DNA from: Massilia sp. IC2-278
GTDB taxonomy: Bacteria > Pseudomonadota > Gammaproteobacteria > Burkholderiales > Burkholderiaceae_D
Reading direction: 5' to 3'
Assembly: GCF_020708045.1 (NCBI RefSeq)
Contig: NZ_JAJFES010000005.1
Coordinates: 276,538 to 340,537, forward strand
DNA length: 64,000 bases
The notes under the pieces are model-generated. The model was not told where the DNA came from. It made no database searches and saw only the letters and a list, made by a program, of their open reading frames with translations. Both the position numbers and the translations under genes were made by a program. Numbering within the stretch: the first letter of the stretch is position 1; each line of letters opens with the position of its first letter. Shown here in pieces: positions 18,406 through 29,186 of the stretch.

Positions 18406-20394
18406 TTATGGGCAGCTGAACGTCAGTTTAAACGGAATCGTGGTGACAACGTTACCCGGCGTGGTCACGGTGACGTTGAAGGTCGCCGTCACCGGGGCCG
18501 TGCAGCTCGCCGCGTTCGGGTTCGAGATCGAGAAGGTATGGCGCGAACCCTGGGCGCCGGACACGTTGACGCCGGTGATGTCGTCGGCGCTGGCGCTGTG
18601 CGGGAAGATGTTCGGCACGGTTGCCGGCACCACCGCCGCCGCCGCCGCGTTCACGGCGTTGGCCACCTGGACCTGGGTGCCGAACGGCAGCGGGTTCAGG
18701 TTGACGTCGTTCAGCTGCAGCACGAAGACCTTCGAATCGGCCGCGCGCACGGTGCCCAGGTCGGTCACGTCGGTGCCCAGCGCCGTCGTGCCGTTGTCCA
18801 GGAAGACCTTGGCCGCGCTCGATCCGCCGAAGAACAGGCCGATCTTGCTGAAGATGGTGTTGGTGCCGTCGCTGCTGCTGGCGCAGACCGTCGCCAGGCC
18901 CGCGCGGGCGCTGTCGTCGCTGACCAGCGGGCCGCTGCCGGTGTTGCAAGGCGTCGCCGGCTGGTTCTTGCCGTGGCTGCGCGGGTCCTGGGTGCGGAAG
19001 TCGACCGAGCAGCCGCCGTTGACGGTGCTGCAGCCGCCCTTGTCGGACGAGCCGATCGAGCCCATGTTGGTCTGGAACACGACCGGGGTGCCGTCCGGGA
19101 CCGGGTTGCCGGAGGCATCCGCGATCATGACCTGCACGCGGGTGGCCGGCGTCGTCGGGCTGCTGTCCTTGTTCAGGCCTTCCAGGTTGTAGTTCTCGGC
19201 GCTGAGCGAGAAGGCGCGCTGGATCGGCAGGCCGGTGGTGACGACGATCGAATCCGAGCTGGTCGAGATACCTTCCGGCCGGCTTGCGGTGGCAGTGTCC
19301 GGCAGCGTCGCGAAGACGCGGAACGAAGTCGCGACCGGTCCGGAATTGACCGTCGTGATCACTTCGCCGTTCTCGTCGGTGGTGTCGGTTGCCTTGTTCA
19401 GCTGGACCACCGCCGGATCGGACACCCGGAATGTGACTGCGCGGCGCGGCAAGGGGTTACCGAAGGTATCGAAGACGCGGAATTTCAGGACAGCCGTCTC
19501 GGTGCGGTTGATGCCGCCCTGGCCCCGGATCACGATCGACTTCTCGACCGGATCGGCCGACACGAACTGCACCGACGCCGCCGTCGGCGGCGCGATCTTC
19601 AGCGGCACGGTGGCCGGCACCGAGACGCCGTCGGCAGTAACGGTGATGACGTCGTCGTTTGCGCAGCCCTTGTCGCGGTAAACCGTCTTGGCGACGCCGT
19701 TGTTCGTTGCCACGGTCGGCGCCAGCGTTGCCTTGCCCGCCGTAACGCAGGCCGAGGTGAAGTTGACGTTCACCTGGTTCAGGTAAGGCGTGCCGCCGGC
19801 CAGCACTGGAACCGTGATCTCGGTCGAGTCATAGGCCTGGATCTGGGCGTCGCGGGTGGCGACCGTGCCGAAGCTGAGCGTGGTCGCGCCGACCTGGAAG
19901 TTGCGTTCGCCGACGATGGTGGCGCCGCCCACGCTGGCGGTGGCGGTGAGTTTACCGGCGCCGCCCGCGGCCAGGCTGGCCGAGCGCAGGCTGATGCGGG
20001 CCACGCCCTGGTCGTCGGTCAGCGCGGTGCCGGCCGACGGCGAGAAGATCGCCAGGCTGGCGTCGGTGGCAAAGGTGACCATCGCTTCCTTGACCGGGTT
20101 GCCGCTGGCATCCTTGACAGTGGCCTGCACGGTCAGTGGCGTGGCGCCGCTCAGCGAATTGCTGGCCTGGCCGCCGGTGTTGGCCAGGGCCAGGGTGACG
20201 GTCGGCGCCGCCGGCACGGCTGGCGTGGTCGGCGTGGTCGGCGAGGTGCCGCCGCTGGCGCCGCCCGGTGCGGCCACCGAGCCGGGATTGCCGCCGCCGC
20301 CGCCGCAGGCGCTCAGGGCCGCCGCCGCGATCAGGGTCAGGGCCGCCAGGCGCAGGGGCGAGGCGGAGGAAGAGGATTTGAAGGAGTGCTGCAT
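18406..20394 (-). CDS. Ig-like (Big_1/invasin-type) domain lipoprotein
   Basis: Start 20394 gives [20 protein letters not shown] and a lipobox LSAC followed by GGGGG, 662 residues in all. A Ser/Thr/Pro linker leads to repeated beta-sandwich units of about 100 residues, each with a phrase like [32 protein letters not shown] or [17 protein letters not shown] and a DDQG or DENG turn. These mark bacterial Ig-like (Big_1) domains of invasin and intimin. The Cys pairs in the second half may form disulfides. It is a cell-surface or periplasmic lipoprotein, perhaps adhesive. It lies between pilQ and aroKB, with its own terminator. Confidence 0.87.
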   Translation of the reverse strand: MQHSFKSSSSASPLRLAALTLIAAAALSACGGGGGNPGSVAAPGGASGGTSPTTPTTPAVPAAPTVTLALANTGGQASNSLSGATPLTVQATVKDASGNPVKEAMVTFATDASLAIFSPSAGTALTDDQGVARISLRSASLAAGGAGKLTATASVGGATIVGERNFQVGATTLSFGTVATRDAQIQAYDSTEITVPVLAGGTPYLNQVNVNFTSACVTAGKATLAPTVATNNGVAKTVYRDKGCANDDVITVTADGVSVPATVPLKIAPPTAASVQFVSADPVEKSIVIRGQGGINRTETAVLKFRVFDTFGNPLPRRAVTFRVSDPAVVQLNKATDTTDENGEVITTVNSGPVATSFRVFATLPDTATASRPEGISTSSDSIVVTTGLPIQRAFSLSAENYNLEGLNKDSSPTTPATRVQVMIADASGNPVPDGTPVVFQTNMGSIGSSDKGGCSTVNGGCSVDFRTQDPRSHGKNQPATPCNTGSGPLVSDDSARAGLATVCASSSDGTNTIFSKIGLFFGGSSAAKVFLDNGTTALGTDVTDLGTVRAADSKVFVLQLNDVNLNPLPFGTQVQVANAVNAAAAAVVPATVPNIFPHSASADDITGVNVSGAQGSRHTFSISNPNAASCTAPVTATFNVTVTTPGNVVTTIPFKLTFSCP

Positions 20395-20526
20395 CGTCGT
20401 TCCAGTTTTTCTCGATTGTTGGTTGTCGGTCACTCATGCAGCCGGCATACGGCCCGGCCCTTGAAACAGCGCAGCGACGCGTTCTGAGGGCGTCGCTGCA
20501 CGAAAGTCAAACGGTTCCAGCTTGTT

Positions 20527-22719
20527 TCAGCGCGTTACCGCCGCGCGCTCGGCCACGATCTTCGGGGTGATGAAGACCAGCAGTTCGGTCTTCGCGCTTT
20601 CGCGGCCCTTGGTCTTGAACAGGTAGCCCAGCACAGGCACGTCGCCCAGCAGCGGCACCTTGCTCTCGTTGCTGCGCTCGGTCTGCTGGTAGATCCCGCC
20701 CAGCACCACCGTGCCGCCGTTCTCGACCATCACCTTGGTCTTCACGTGCTGGGTGTTGATGGCGAAGCCGGCACGGGTTTCCTCGCCCTTCGAATCCTTG
20801 CTGACGTCCACTTCCAGCACCACGTTGCCGTCCGGGGTGATCTGCGGGATCACTTCCAGGCGCAGGTTGGCTTTCTTGAATTCGATCGAGGTCGCGCCGC
20901 TGGAGGACGCCACCTGGTAAGGCAGCTCGATGCCCTGCTCGATCACGGCCACCATCTTGTCTTCGGTGACCACGCGCGGGCTGGAGATGATCTTGCCCTT
21001 GCCGTCGGCTTCCAGCGCCGACAGTTCCAGGTTCAGGAAGCGGTTGTCGGACGAGGAGAACAGGCTGAAGGCCAGGCTCGGCGCGTTGATGCCGCCGATC
21101 GCCGCCGCCGGCAGGTTCACCAGGGTCGAGTTGTCGAAGGTGCTGCCGGCGGCCTGGCCGGTAACGGCGCCGGTGCCGGCCAGGGTGCCGCTCAGCGCCA
21201 GGCGGTTGCTGCCGCCCACGCCGTAGCCGGCATCGCCGCCGGCGGCGTTGCGCGCATCGTTGAAGCCGATCTTGGCGCCCAGGTTGCGCGAGAAGCCATC
21301 GTTCGCTTCCACCAGGCGCGCCTCGATCAGGACCTGCTTCGAGGCGATGTCGGTCTTCTGGATCAGCATCCGGATGTCCTCGATCTTCGAGGCGATGTCG
21401 GTCACGAACAGCTGGTTGGTGCGCGGGTCGATGATGGCGCTGCCGCGCTTGGACAGCACGCGGTTGCGGTCGCTGCCGCCGGCGGCACCGGTGCCGGCAT
21501 CCAGGCCGAAGACGGTACGGAAGGACTCGGCCTTCTGGTAGTTCAGCTGGAAGATCTCGGAGCGCAGCGGCTCCAGGTCGGAAATCTGCGCGCGCTGCTC
21601 GAGCTCGAGCTTCTCTTTCGTGAGCAGCTCTTCCTTCGGCGCGATCCACAGCACGGTGCCGTTCTTGCGCATGTCCAGGCCTTTCGACTGCAGGATGACG
21701 TCGAGCGCCTGGTCCCACGGTACATCCTTCAGGCGCAGGGTCAGGCTGCCGCTCACGGTGTCGGCGGCGATGATGTTCAGGCCCGAGATGTCGGCCACCG
21801 CCTGCAGCGCGGCGCGCACTTCGATGTTCTGGAAGTCGAAGCTGATCTTCTCGCCGCGGAAGCCCTGCGGGCCGCCCAGCTTGTTCGGGTCTTCCTTCAC
21901 GGCGCGCACGTCGACCACCAGCTGGGTTTCGCTCTGGTAGACCGATTGCTCCCACTGGCCTTGCGCTTCGATGACCATGCGCACGTTCTGGCCCTGGGCC
22001 GAGGTGGTGACGCTTGATACCGGCGTGCCGAAATCGGTGACGTCGAGGCGGCGGCGCAGCGCTTCCGGCAGCGCGGTGTTCAGGAAGTCGACCTGGACCC
22101 GGTTGCCGAGCTGGCGCACGTCGACCGCGGTCTGGCTGTTCGGCAGGTCGACCACGACGCGGCCTTCGCCGTTGCTGCCGCGGCGGAAGTCGAGGTTGCG
22201 CAGCTGGGCGCGGGCGGGCGGCACGGCAGCCTGCGCTGCCCCGGCCGGCGCCGTCACGGCCGATGCCGATGCCGATGCGGCGGCGCCGTCCACGGTCACC
22301 AGGATCGACTTGCCGCTGATGGCGGCGCTGTAGCTCACCGTGCGCTTCAGGTTCAGCACCAGGCGCGTGCGTTCGCCGGCCTGGATCACGTTCACGCTGC
22401 GCAGGTCGCCCAGGTTGACGTCGTGGCTGCTCTTGCCGGTGGCGTTCGCGGTGGCGCCGAAGTCGAGGGCGATGCGGGCCGGGTTGGTGATGGCGAAGCC
22501 GAGCGGCAGCTTGGCGGGAGCCTCGCGCATGGCGATGTTCAGAACCACGTTCGGGCCCTGCTGGTTGGCGCTGATCGACTCGATGGCGTTCGCCGGCGCA
22601 GCCTGCTGGGCATGCGCCACGCCGGCACCCAGGATGACGGCCGCCAGCAGCAGCGCCGCACGCAACAGCCAGCCCGGCAGGAAGCGCGCCGCGCCGCTGT
22701 TCATTGCAAATTGGGTCAT
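20527..22719 (-). CDS. pilQ: Type IV pilus secretin PilQ
   Basis: The 730-residue protein has a signal peptide ending AGVAHAQ, two AMIN domains (RIALDFGATANATGKSSHD and a second near residue 170-250), an STN/N0 domain (ISFDFQNIEVRAALQAVADI), an N1 domain, and a C-terminal secretin core with ISSPRVVTEDKMVAVIEQG and VPLLGDVPVLGYLF. It forms the outer membrane ring through which the pilus passes. It is the last gene of pilMNOPQ and overlaps pilP by 4 bases. Confidence 0.96.
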   Translation of the reverse strand: MTQFAMNSGAARFLPGWLLRAALLLAAVILGAGVAHAQQAAPANAIESISANQQGPNVVLNIAMREAPAKLPLGFAITNPARIALDFGATANATGKSSHDVNLGDLRSVNVIQAGERTRLVLNLKRTVSYSAAISGKSILVTVDGAAASASASAVTAPAGAAQAAVPPARAQLRNLDFRRGSNGEGRVVVDLPNSQTAVDVRQLGNRVQVDFLNTALPEALRRRLDVTDFGTPVSSVTTSAQGQNVRMVIEAQGQWEQSVYQSETQLVVDVRAVKEDPNKLGGPQGFRGEKISFDFQNIEVRAALQAVADISGLNIIAADTVSGSLTLRLKDVPWDQALDVILQSKGLDMRKNGTVLWIAPKEELLTKEKLELEQRAQISDLEPLRSEIFQLNYQKAESFRTVFGLDAGTGAAGGSDRNRVLSKRGSAIIDPRTNQLFVTDIASKIEDIRMLIQKTDIASKQVLIEARLVEANDGFSRNLGAKIGFNDARNAAGGDAGYGVGGSNRLALSGTLAGTGAVTGQAAGSTFDNSTLVNLPAAAIGGINAPSLAFSLFSSSDNRFLNLELSALEADGKGKIISSPRVVTEDKMVAVIEQGIELPYQVASSSGATSIEFKKANLRLEVIPQITPDGNVVLEVDVSKDSKGEETRAGFAINTQHVKTKVMVENGGTVVLGGIYQQTERSNESKVPLLGDVPVLGYLFKTKGRESAKTELLVFITPKIVAERAAVTR

Positions 22720-23252
22720 TTCCCGGTCTCCTTACTTTCCTGCAACTCCAGCTTCGATATGCGCTCGACCCAATCGCCGCTAGCGTCCTGTACCATTTCC
22801 TTGATTTCCACTGCCGCCGGCGTCACGCGCGTCACCAGGCCGAAGTTCTGGCCCAAATGCTGGCCGGCGCGCACGCGGTAGATGCTGCTGTCGATGCGCA
22901 GCAGCGCAAAGCTGGCGCCGCCCTTCTGCATCATGCCGACCATCGTCATCGTGTCCAGCGGATAGGCTTCGAGCGCCTCGCGCGGCCGGTTCATGTCGGG
23001 CTGCAGCGCGCTGCGCGCCTGGGCCAGCAGGCCGGCCTCGGCCATCTTGGCCGGGCTGAACGGGTCCACCGCGCCCCCCTGGTCGTAGGCGAAGGGAATG
23101 AATTCCTTCGAGGCCGGCAGCGGTTTCACCTTCGGCTTCGTTTCGCTTTTCACCTGCTCCATCCAGCTGCGCACTTCGCGCACGTCGCTGTCGCCGCAGC
23201 CGGCCAGCAGCAGGGCCGGCACCAACGCCAGCATGCCATGGCTCATCTTCAT
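22716..23252 (-). CDS. pilP: Type IV pilus lipoprotein PilP
   Basis: 178 residues with lipobox LLAGC (Cys19). The conserved body includes PFAYDQGGAVDPFSPAK and a beta-sandwich HR domain with SSIYRVRAGQHLGQNFG. PilP is an inner membrane lipoprotein that links the PilNO dimer to PilQ. 4-base overlaps with pilO upstream and pilQ downstream support translational coupling. Confidence 0.94.
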   Translation of the reverse strand: MKMSHGMLALVPALLLAGCGDSDVREVRSWMEQVKSETKPKVKPLPASKEFIPFAYDQGGAVDPFSPAKMAEAGLLAQARSALQPDMNRPREALEAYPLDTMTMVGMMQKGGASFALLRIDSSIYRVRAGQHLGQNFGLVTRVTPAAVEIKEMVQDASGDWVERISKLELQESKETGK

Positions 23253-23956
23253 TTCGCGGCCCCTTTCGCCTTTTTGCTTCCTTTGCCGCTTTTGCCACCC
23301 TTGCCGCCGGCCTTTGCCTTCTGGCGCGCGGCCTTCTGCTCGGCCAGCTCCTCGGGATCGAGGTAGCGGAAGGTCTTGGCGATGGCTTCCAGCGTCAGGC
23401 TGCCGTCCTTGTTGGTCTCGAGCGACATGTTATTCAGCGTCACGATGCGCGGCATGTGCGCCATGTCGGCGGCGAACGCGCCCAGGTCGTGGTAGCTGCC
23501 GCTGATGCGGATGTCGATCGGCTGCTCGGCGTAGTAGTCGCGCACCACCGGCTGGTTCGGGCGGAACAGCTCGAACGCCAGGCCGCGGCCGACGCCGGCC
23601 TGGTTGATGTCCGACAGCAGCGCCGCCATCTCGGCCTTGCTCGGCAACTGCTTCTCCAGGCGCTCGACCGACTGGTCGACCTGGACTTTCTGCGCCTGCA
23701 GCGCCTCGAGGTTGACCGCCTGCGCGATCTTCTTCTGGTAGGCGGTGCGCAGCTTGGCTTCCTGGGCCGCGCCGGCGTCCTGGGCTTCGAACTGGCCCTG
23801 CCAGTAGGCGAAGTAGCCGAGCACGATCACCAGCGCCATCACGCCGGCCGCGCACAGCAGGCGCGGCGCCAGCGGCCACTGGCCGGGCGGGCGTCCCTGC
23901 AGGCCCTCGAACTGGGCCCCCAGGTCGGCGCTCCATTGTTTCAGGTCGATGTTCAT
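23249..23956 (-). CDS. pilO: Type IV pilus inner membrane protein PilO
   Basis: 235 residues: a short cytoplasmic N terminus, one transmembrane helix (about 33-52), a coiled coil (about 60-105) and a ferredoxin-like periplasmic domain ending FRYLD at residue 200. The last 28 residues are a strongly basic, Lys/Gly/Ala tail with KAKAGGKGGKSGKGSKKAKG, beyond the usual family end. PilO pairs with PilN. The tail is opposite in charge to that of PilN. Confidence 0.94.
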   Translation of the reverse strand: MNIDLKQWSADLGAQFEGLQGRPPGQWPLAPRLLCAAGVMALVIVLGYFAYWQGQFEAQDAGAAQEAKLRTAYQKKIAQAVNLEALQAQKVQVDQSVERLEKQLPSKAEMAALLSDINQAGVGRGLAFELFRPNQPVVRDYYAEQPIDIRISGSYHDLGAFAADMAHMPRIVTLNNMSLETNKDGSLTLEAIAKTFRYLDPEELAEQKAARQKAKAGGKGGKSGKGSKKAKGAAK

Positions 23957-24618
23957 GGGGTGGCTCCATCCTTTGCCGCCAGGGCCGATGCCGCCAGGCC
24001 TTTCTTGTTGCCGCCTTCGCTACCCTCGCTACCCTCGCCGCCTTCGGCTTCCTCGGCTTCGCGCGGGCGCTTGATGTTCACCGCCAGCGTGAACTCGACG
24101 GCCTTGCGCGCCAGCTTGTTCTGGGTGACGGTGGCGGCTTTTACTTCGGTCAGGTCGGGCTGTTCCAGCCACGGCGACTGGCCGGACAGATTGCGCAGCA
24201 TCTCGGCCACGCGCTCCTGCGACTGGGCGTAGCCGTTCAGGGTCACGCGCTGGCCGTCCTGCTTCACCGACTTCAGGAACACGCCGTCCGGGGTCTGGCG
24301 CACCAGCTCGTCGAGCAGGTAGACCGGCTGGTTACGGTCGCCCTGCAAGTCCTCGACCGCCTGCTGGCGCGACTTCAGCGCCTCGATTTCTTCCTTCAGG
24401 TTGGCGATGTCCTTGATCTTCTTGTCGAGCTTTGCGTTCTCGTTCTTCAGCGCCAGGTTGCGCTGTTCCTGGATGGCGATGCGGCTGGCGTTCCAGCCGC
24501 CCACCAGCAGCACCACCGCGCCGCCCAGCAGGGCGCCGAGCACCAGCATGGCGACAAAGGCCTTCTGCTTCTGCTTGCGTTTCGCTTCCCGGTGCGGGAG
24601 CAGGTTAATCCGGATCAT
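23953..24618 (-). CDS. pilN: Type IV pilus assembly protein PilN
   Basis: 221 residues. The N terminus MIRINLLPHREAKRK carries the INLLPHRE motif that docks into PilM in the cytoplasm. One transmembrane helix follows (about 21-40), then a coiled coil and a periplasmic ferredoxin-like domain. After the domain end (VNIKRP) there is an acidic low-complexity tail, residues 187-203, of Glu, Gly and Ser, then a Lys/Ala end. The DNA of the tail has short tandem repeats, suggesting slippage growth. 4-base overlaps with pilM and pilO. Confidence 0.94.
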   Translation of the reverse strand: MIRINLLPHREAKRKQKQKAFVAMLVLGALLGGAVVLLVGGWNASRIAIQEQRNLALKNENAKLDKKIKDIANLKEEIEALKSRQQAVEDLQGDRNQPVYLLDELVRQTPDGVFLKSVKQDGQRVTLNGYAQSQERVAEMLRNLSGQSPWLEQPDLTEVKAATVTQNKLARKAVEFTLAVNIKRPREAEEAEGGEGSEGSEGGNKKGLAASALAAKDGATP

Positions 24619-25679
24619 CCGAACCTCCGCAGGGCCAGGCCGCAGGCAACCAGGCAGGCCGGGCCTTCCTGGCGCAGTTGCTGTTCGCGCACGCCGGGGG
24701 CCAGCAGCATGCCGTCGAAGGGCGCCACCGGCGCCGTCGGGATGCGGGTGCGGCCGCCGATCAGTTCCACCAGGCCCGGCAGCAGCGCATTGCCGCCCGC
24801 CAGCCAGATCTGGTCGATGCGGGTGTAGGGCGTGGAGGTGTAGAAGAACTGGATCGCGCGCGTGACTTCCAGCGCGGCGCTTTCCAGGAAGGGGGCGAGC
24901 AGGTCGGCGCGGAAGTTCTCCGGCAGGTCGCCGGCCTTCTTGCGCGCCTCGGCTTCCTCATAGCTCAGGCCATAGGTGCGCACGATCTCCTGGGTCAGCG
25001 TGTGGCCGCCGAAGGGCTGTTCGCGTTCATACACGGTGTCGCCGTCGAGCAGCACCGAGACCTGCGTCATGCTGGCGCCGATCTGGAACAGCGCCACGAT
25101 CTTGTCCTTGCCGCCGCCATGGGCCCTTTCCAGGGCCGCGCGCGCGGCGTAGGATTCGATGTCCATGACGGTGGCCACCAGGCCGGCCGCCTCGGCCAGC
25201 GCCACGCGGTCCTCGACCTTTTCGCGGCGCGCCGCGGCCAGCATGACTTCCATGTCGTCCGGCGAATTGGCGGCCGGGCCGACCACGTCGAAGTCCAGGC
25301 TCACTTCGTCGAGCGCGAACGGGATGTACTGGCTGGCCTCGGATTCGACCTGCACTTCGAGCTGGTCTTCGCCCATGCCGGCCGGCAGGATGATCTTCTT
25401 GGTGATGACGGCGGCCGGCGGCATGCCCAGCGCCACGTTGCGGGCACGGGTGCCGCTCTTTTTCCAGATGCGGCGCACGGCCTCGGCCACCTGGTCGAAA
25501 TTCTCGATATTCCCGTCGACCACGGCGCCGCGCGGCAGGGCTTCGAAGGCATGGCGCTCGAGGCGCAGCGCACCCTTGCCGGCGTCGGCCAGCTCCACCA
25601 GGCGCAATCCCGACGTGCTGATGTCGAGGCCGGCCAAAGGCGGAATGGCCTTGCCGAACAGCGAACCCAGATTGATCAC
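24615..25679 (-). CDS. pilM: Type IV pilus assembly protein PilM
   Basis: 354 residues, actin-like ATPase fold: GLDISTSGLRLVEL for the first phosphate loop, then DIESYAARAALE, FQIGASMTQVSVL and IWLAGGNALLPGLVE. It sits on the cytoplasmic face and binds the PilN N terminus. The start is GTG at 25679, with GGGAG 7 bases upstream. It heads pilMNOPQ and is divergent from the penicillin-binding protein 1A gene, a classic arrangement. Confidence 0.95.
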   Translation of the reverse strand: MINLGSLFGKAIPPLAGLDISTSGLRLVELADAGKGALRLERHAFEALPRGAVVDGNIENFDQVAEAVRRIWKKSGTRARNVALGMPPAAVITKKIILPAGMGEDQLEVQVESEASQYIPFALDEVSLDFDVVGPAANSPDDMEVMLAAARREKVEDRVALAEAAGLVATVMDIESYAARAALERAHGGGKDKIVALFQIGASMTQVSVLLDGDTVYEREQPFGGHTLTQEIVRTYGLSYEEAEARKKAGDLPENFRADLLAPFLESAALEVTRAIQFFYTSTPYTRIDQIWLAGGNALLPGLVELIGGRTRIPTAPVAPFDGMLLAPGVREQQLRQEGPACLVACGLALRRFG

Positions 25680-26010
25680 GAGCGTACTCCCTCACTGCTG
25701 TCTGCCGGAGCAGAACGATATTTGAACGCCCGCGTTGGGGAAAGAATTGGTTGAGAAGCCTTCATAAAAAGGCTATTTATTGCACATATATGAGGCATCA
25801 CGTTAAATCGTAGCAATAAGGGTGCGGGCCGACAAGATATTTCTGCACAGGAACACTACAATCCGGCGCGCGCATGCCACACTCGTTACTGCCTTGGAAA
25901 CAGGCTTTGTCGGACTGTTATCGGATCGCGCGCAAGACCCTTGTCCTCTTGACTTCGTCCACCAGAAAAGCCCCTGTTTTATAATGAGATGGATCAACAA
26001 TGTGAACGCC
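25680..26010. promoter_or_regulatory. Divergent promoter region of pilM and mrcA
   Basis: 331 bases without a gene. A perfect TATAAT at 25980-25985 faces mrcA, with no good -35 at normal spacing; transcription from it would leave a leader of about 20 bases before the ATG at 26011. A short AGCCTT/AAGGCT stem lies at 25756-25772 on the pilM side, in an AT-rich stretch (25755-25795) that may hold the pilM promoter. Confidence 0.45.
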
Positions 26011-28350
<2,340 letters not shown>

Positions 28351-28362
28351 TAAAAGTTTAAA

Positions 28363-28407
28363 TGAAAGAATATTTCACTTAAGACGCATCAGTGAAATAT
28401 TCTTTCA
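28363..28407. terminator. 17-bp perfect AT-rich palindrome past mrcA
   Basis: TGAAAGAATATTTCACT (28363-28379) is repeated inverted at 28391-28407 with an 11-base loop. Read on the minus strand it is followed by TTTAAACTTTTATTA, so it could end transcription arriving from cyaY; on the plus strand no T run follows. It directly abuts the REP-like copy at 28408. Confidence 0.55.
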
Positions 28408-28436
28408 CGTAGGGTGGGCACCTGTGCCCACGCGGT
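28408..28436. repeat. REP-like palindrome (R4)
   Basis: GTAGGGTGGGCACCTGTGCC followed by CACGCGGT. The stem GTGGGCAC/GTGCCCAC is perfect. It is the same unit as at 40242 and lies downstream of mrcA. Confidence 0.8.
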
Positions 28437-28514
28437 CGTGCTCTTGCAAACCGCAATGCATCCGCCGTGCGTCAGCTACCGTATCGAACCACATTATCGA
28501 CATGCGACCGGGGC

Positions 28515-28543
28515 ACCGCGTGGACACAGGTGTCCACCCTACA
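28515..28543. repeat. REP-like palindrome (R5)
   Basis: ACCGCGTGGACACAGGTGTC followed by CACCCTAC, in opposite orientation to R4, 79 bases away. The two form an inverted pair between the convergent mrcA and cyaY genes. Confidence 0.8.
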
Positions 28544-28562
28544 ACCCCGGCGCGATGCGCGC

Positions 28563-28892
28563 TTACCCCAACTTGACCGGGGCCCCACCCTGCTGCGTCG
28601 CCAGGTCCGACAGCGCCGTGAACAACTCGCTGTCATCCCGGGTATTCCTCCACTCGTCCCCCACCCGCTTGTAGTGGTAGCCGCCAGCCCGCGCCGCCAC
28701 CCACATCTCCTTCAACGGCGCCTGGCTGTTGACGATGATCTTCGACCCGTTGGCGATGAATTCGATCTCCAGCACATTCCCGCTGCGCTTGCATTCGACG
28801 TCGACCACGTCCTGGTCGTTCAGCTCGTCGAAGCAGGTTTCGATACGGTCCAGCGTCGATTCGGCCAGGTCCAAAAATTCGGTTTCGGTCAT
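28563..28892 (-). CDS. cyaY: Iron donor protein CyaY (frataxin)
   Basis: 109 residues from the ATG at 28892 (MTETEFLDLAESTLDRIE), with GGAG upstream. The acidic first helix (DLAESTLDRIETCFDELND) and the beta sheet with VLEIEF and KEMWVAARAGGYHY match bacterial frataxin. It binds iron and modulates IscS in Fe-S cluster assembly. It is divergent from lptM and lysA, an arrangement conserved in many Proteobacteria. Confidence 0.94.
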   Translation of the reverse strand: MTETEFLDLAESTLDRIETCFDELNDQDVVDVECKRSGNVLEIEFIANGSKIIVNSQAPLKEMWVAARAGGYHYKRVGDEWRNTRDDSELFTALSDLATQQGGAPVKLG

Positions 28893-28931
28893 GCTACACT
28901 CCAAGGTCTTGATCAAACCGTGATTCTAATC

Positions 28932-29168
28932 GTGAAGTCACCCATTGCGCTCTTCGTCCTCATCGCTTCCGCCCTGACCGGCTGCGGCCAGACCGGCCCG
29001 CTCTACATGCCGATGCCGCCAGCCAGGCCGGCACCAGCCAACGCGACGCTGGGCGCCATGCCGCTCGCCACGCCTGCTCCAGCCTCGGCCCCGGTGCAGA
29101 CGACAGCCCCGTCGCCAGGCGCCGGCACGGCACAGCCATCGCCGACCAACGTCCCTCCTCAACAATAA
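28932..29168 (+). CDS. lptM: LPS translocon maturation chaperone LptM-like lipoprotein
   Basis: A 78-residue lipoprotein from GTG at 28932. The signal MKSPIALFVLIASALTGC has the lipobox LTGC, followed at once by GQTGPLYMP, the hallmark of LptM (YifL), which helps oxidative maturation of LptD. The rest is a Pro/Ala-rich disordered tail. It lies 18 bases upstream of lysA, the same order as in E. coli relatives, and is divergent from cyaY. Confidence 0.88.
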   Translation: MKSPIALFVLIASALTGCGQTGPLYMPMPPARPAPANATLGAMPLATPAPASAPVQTTAPSPGAGTAQPSPTNVPPQQ

Positions 29169-29186
29169 GATCCCGCACCCAGATTC

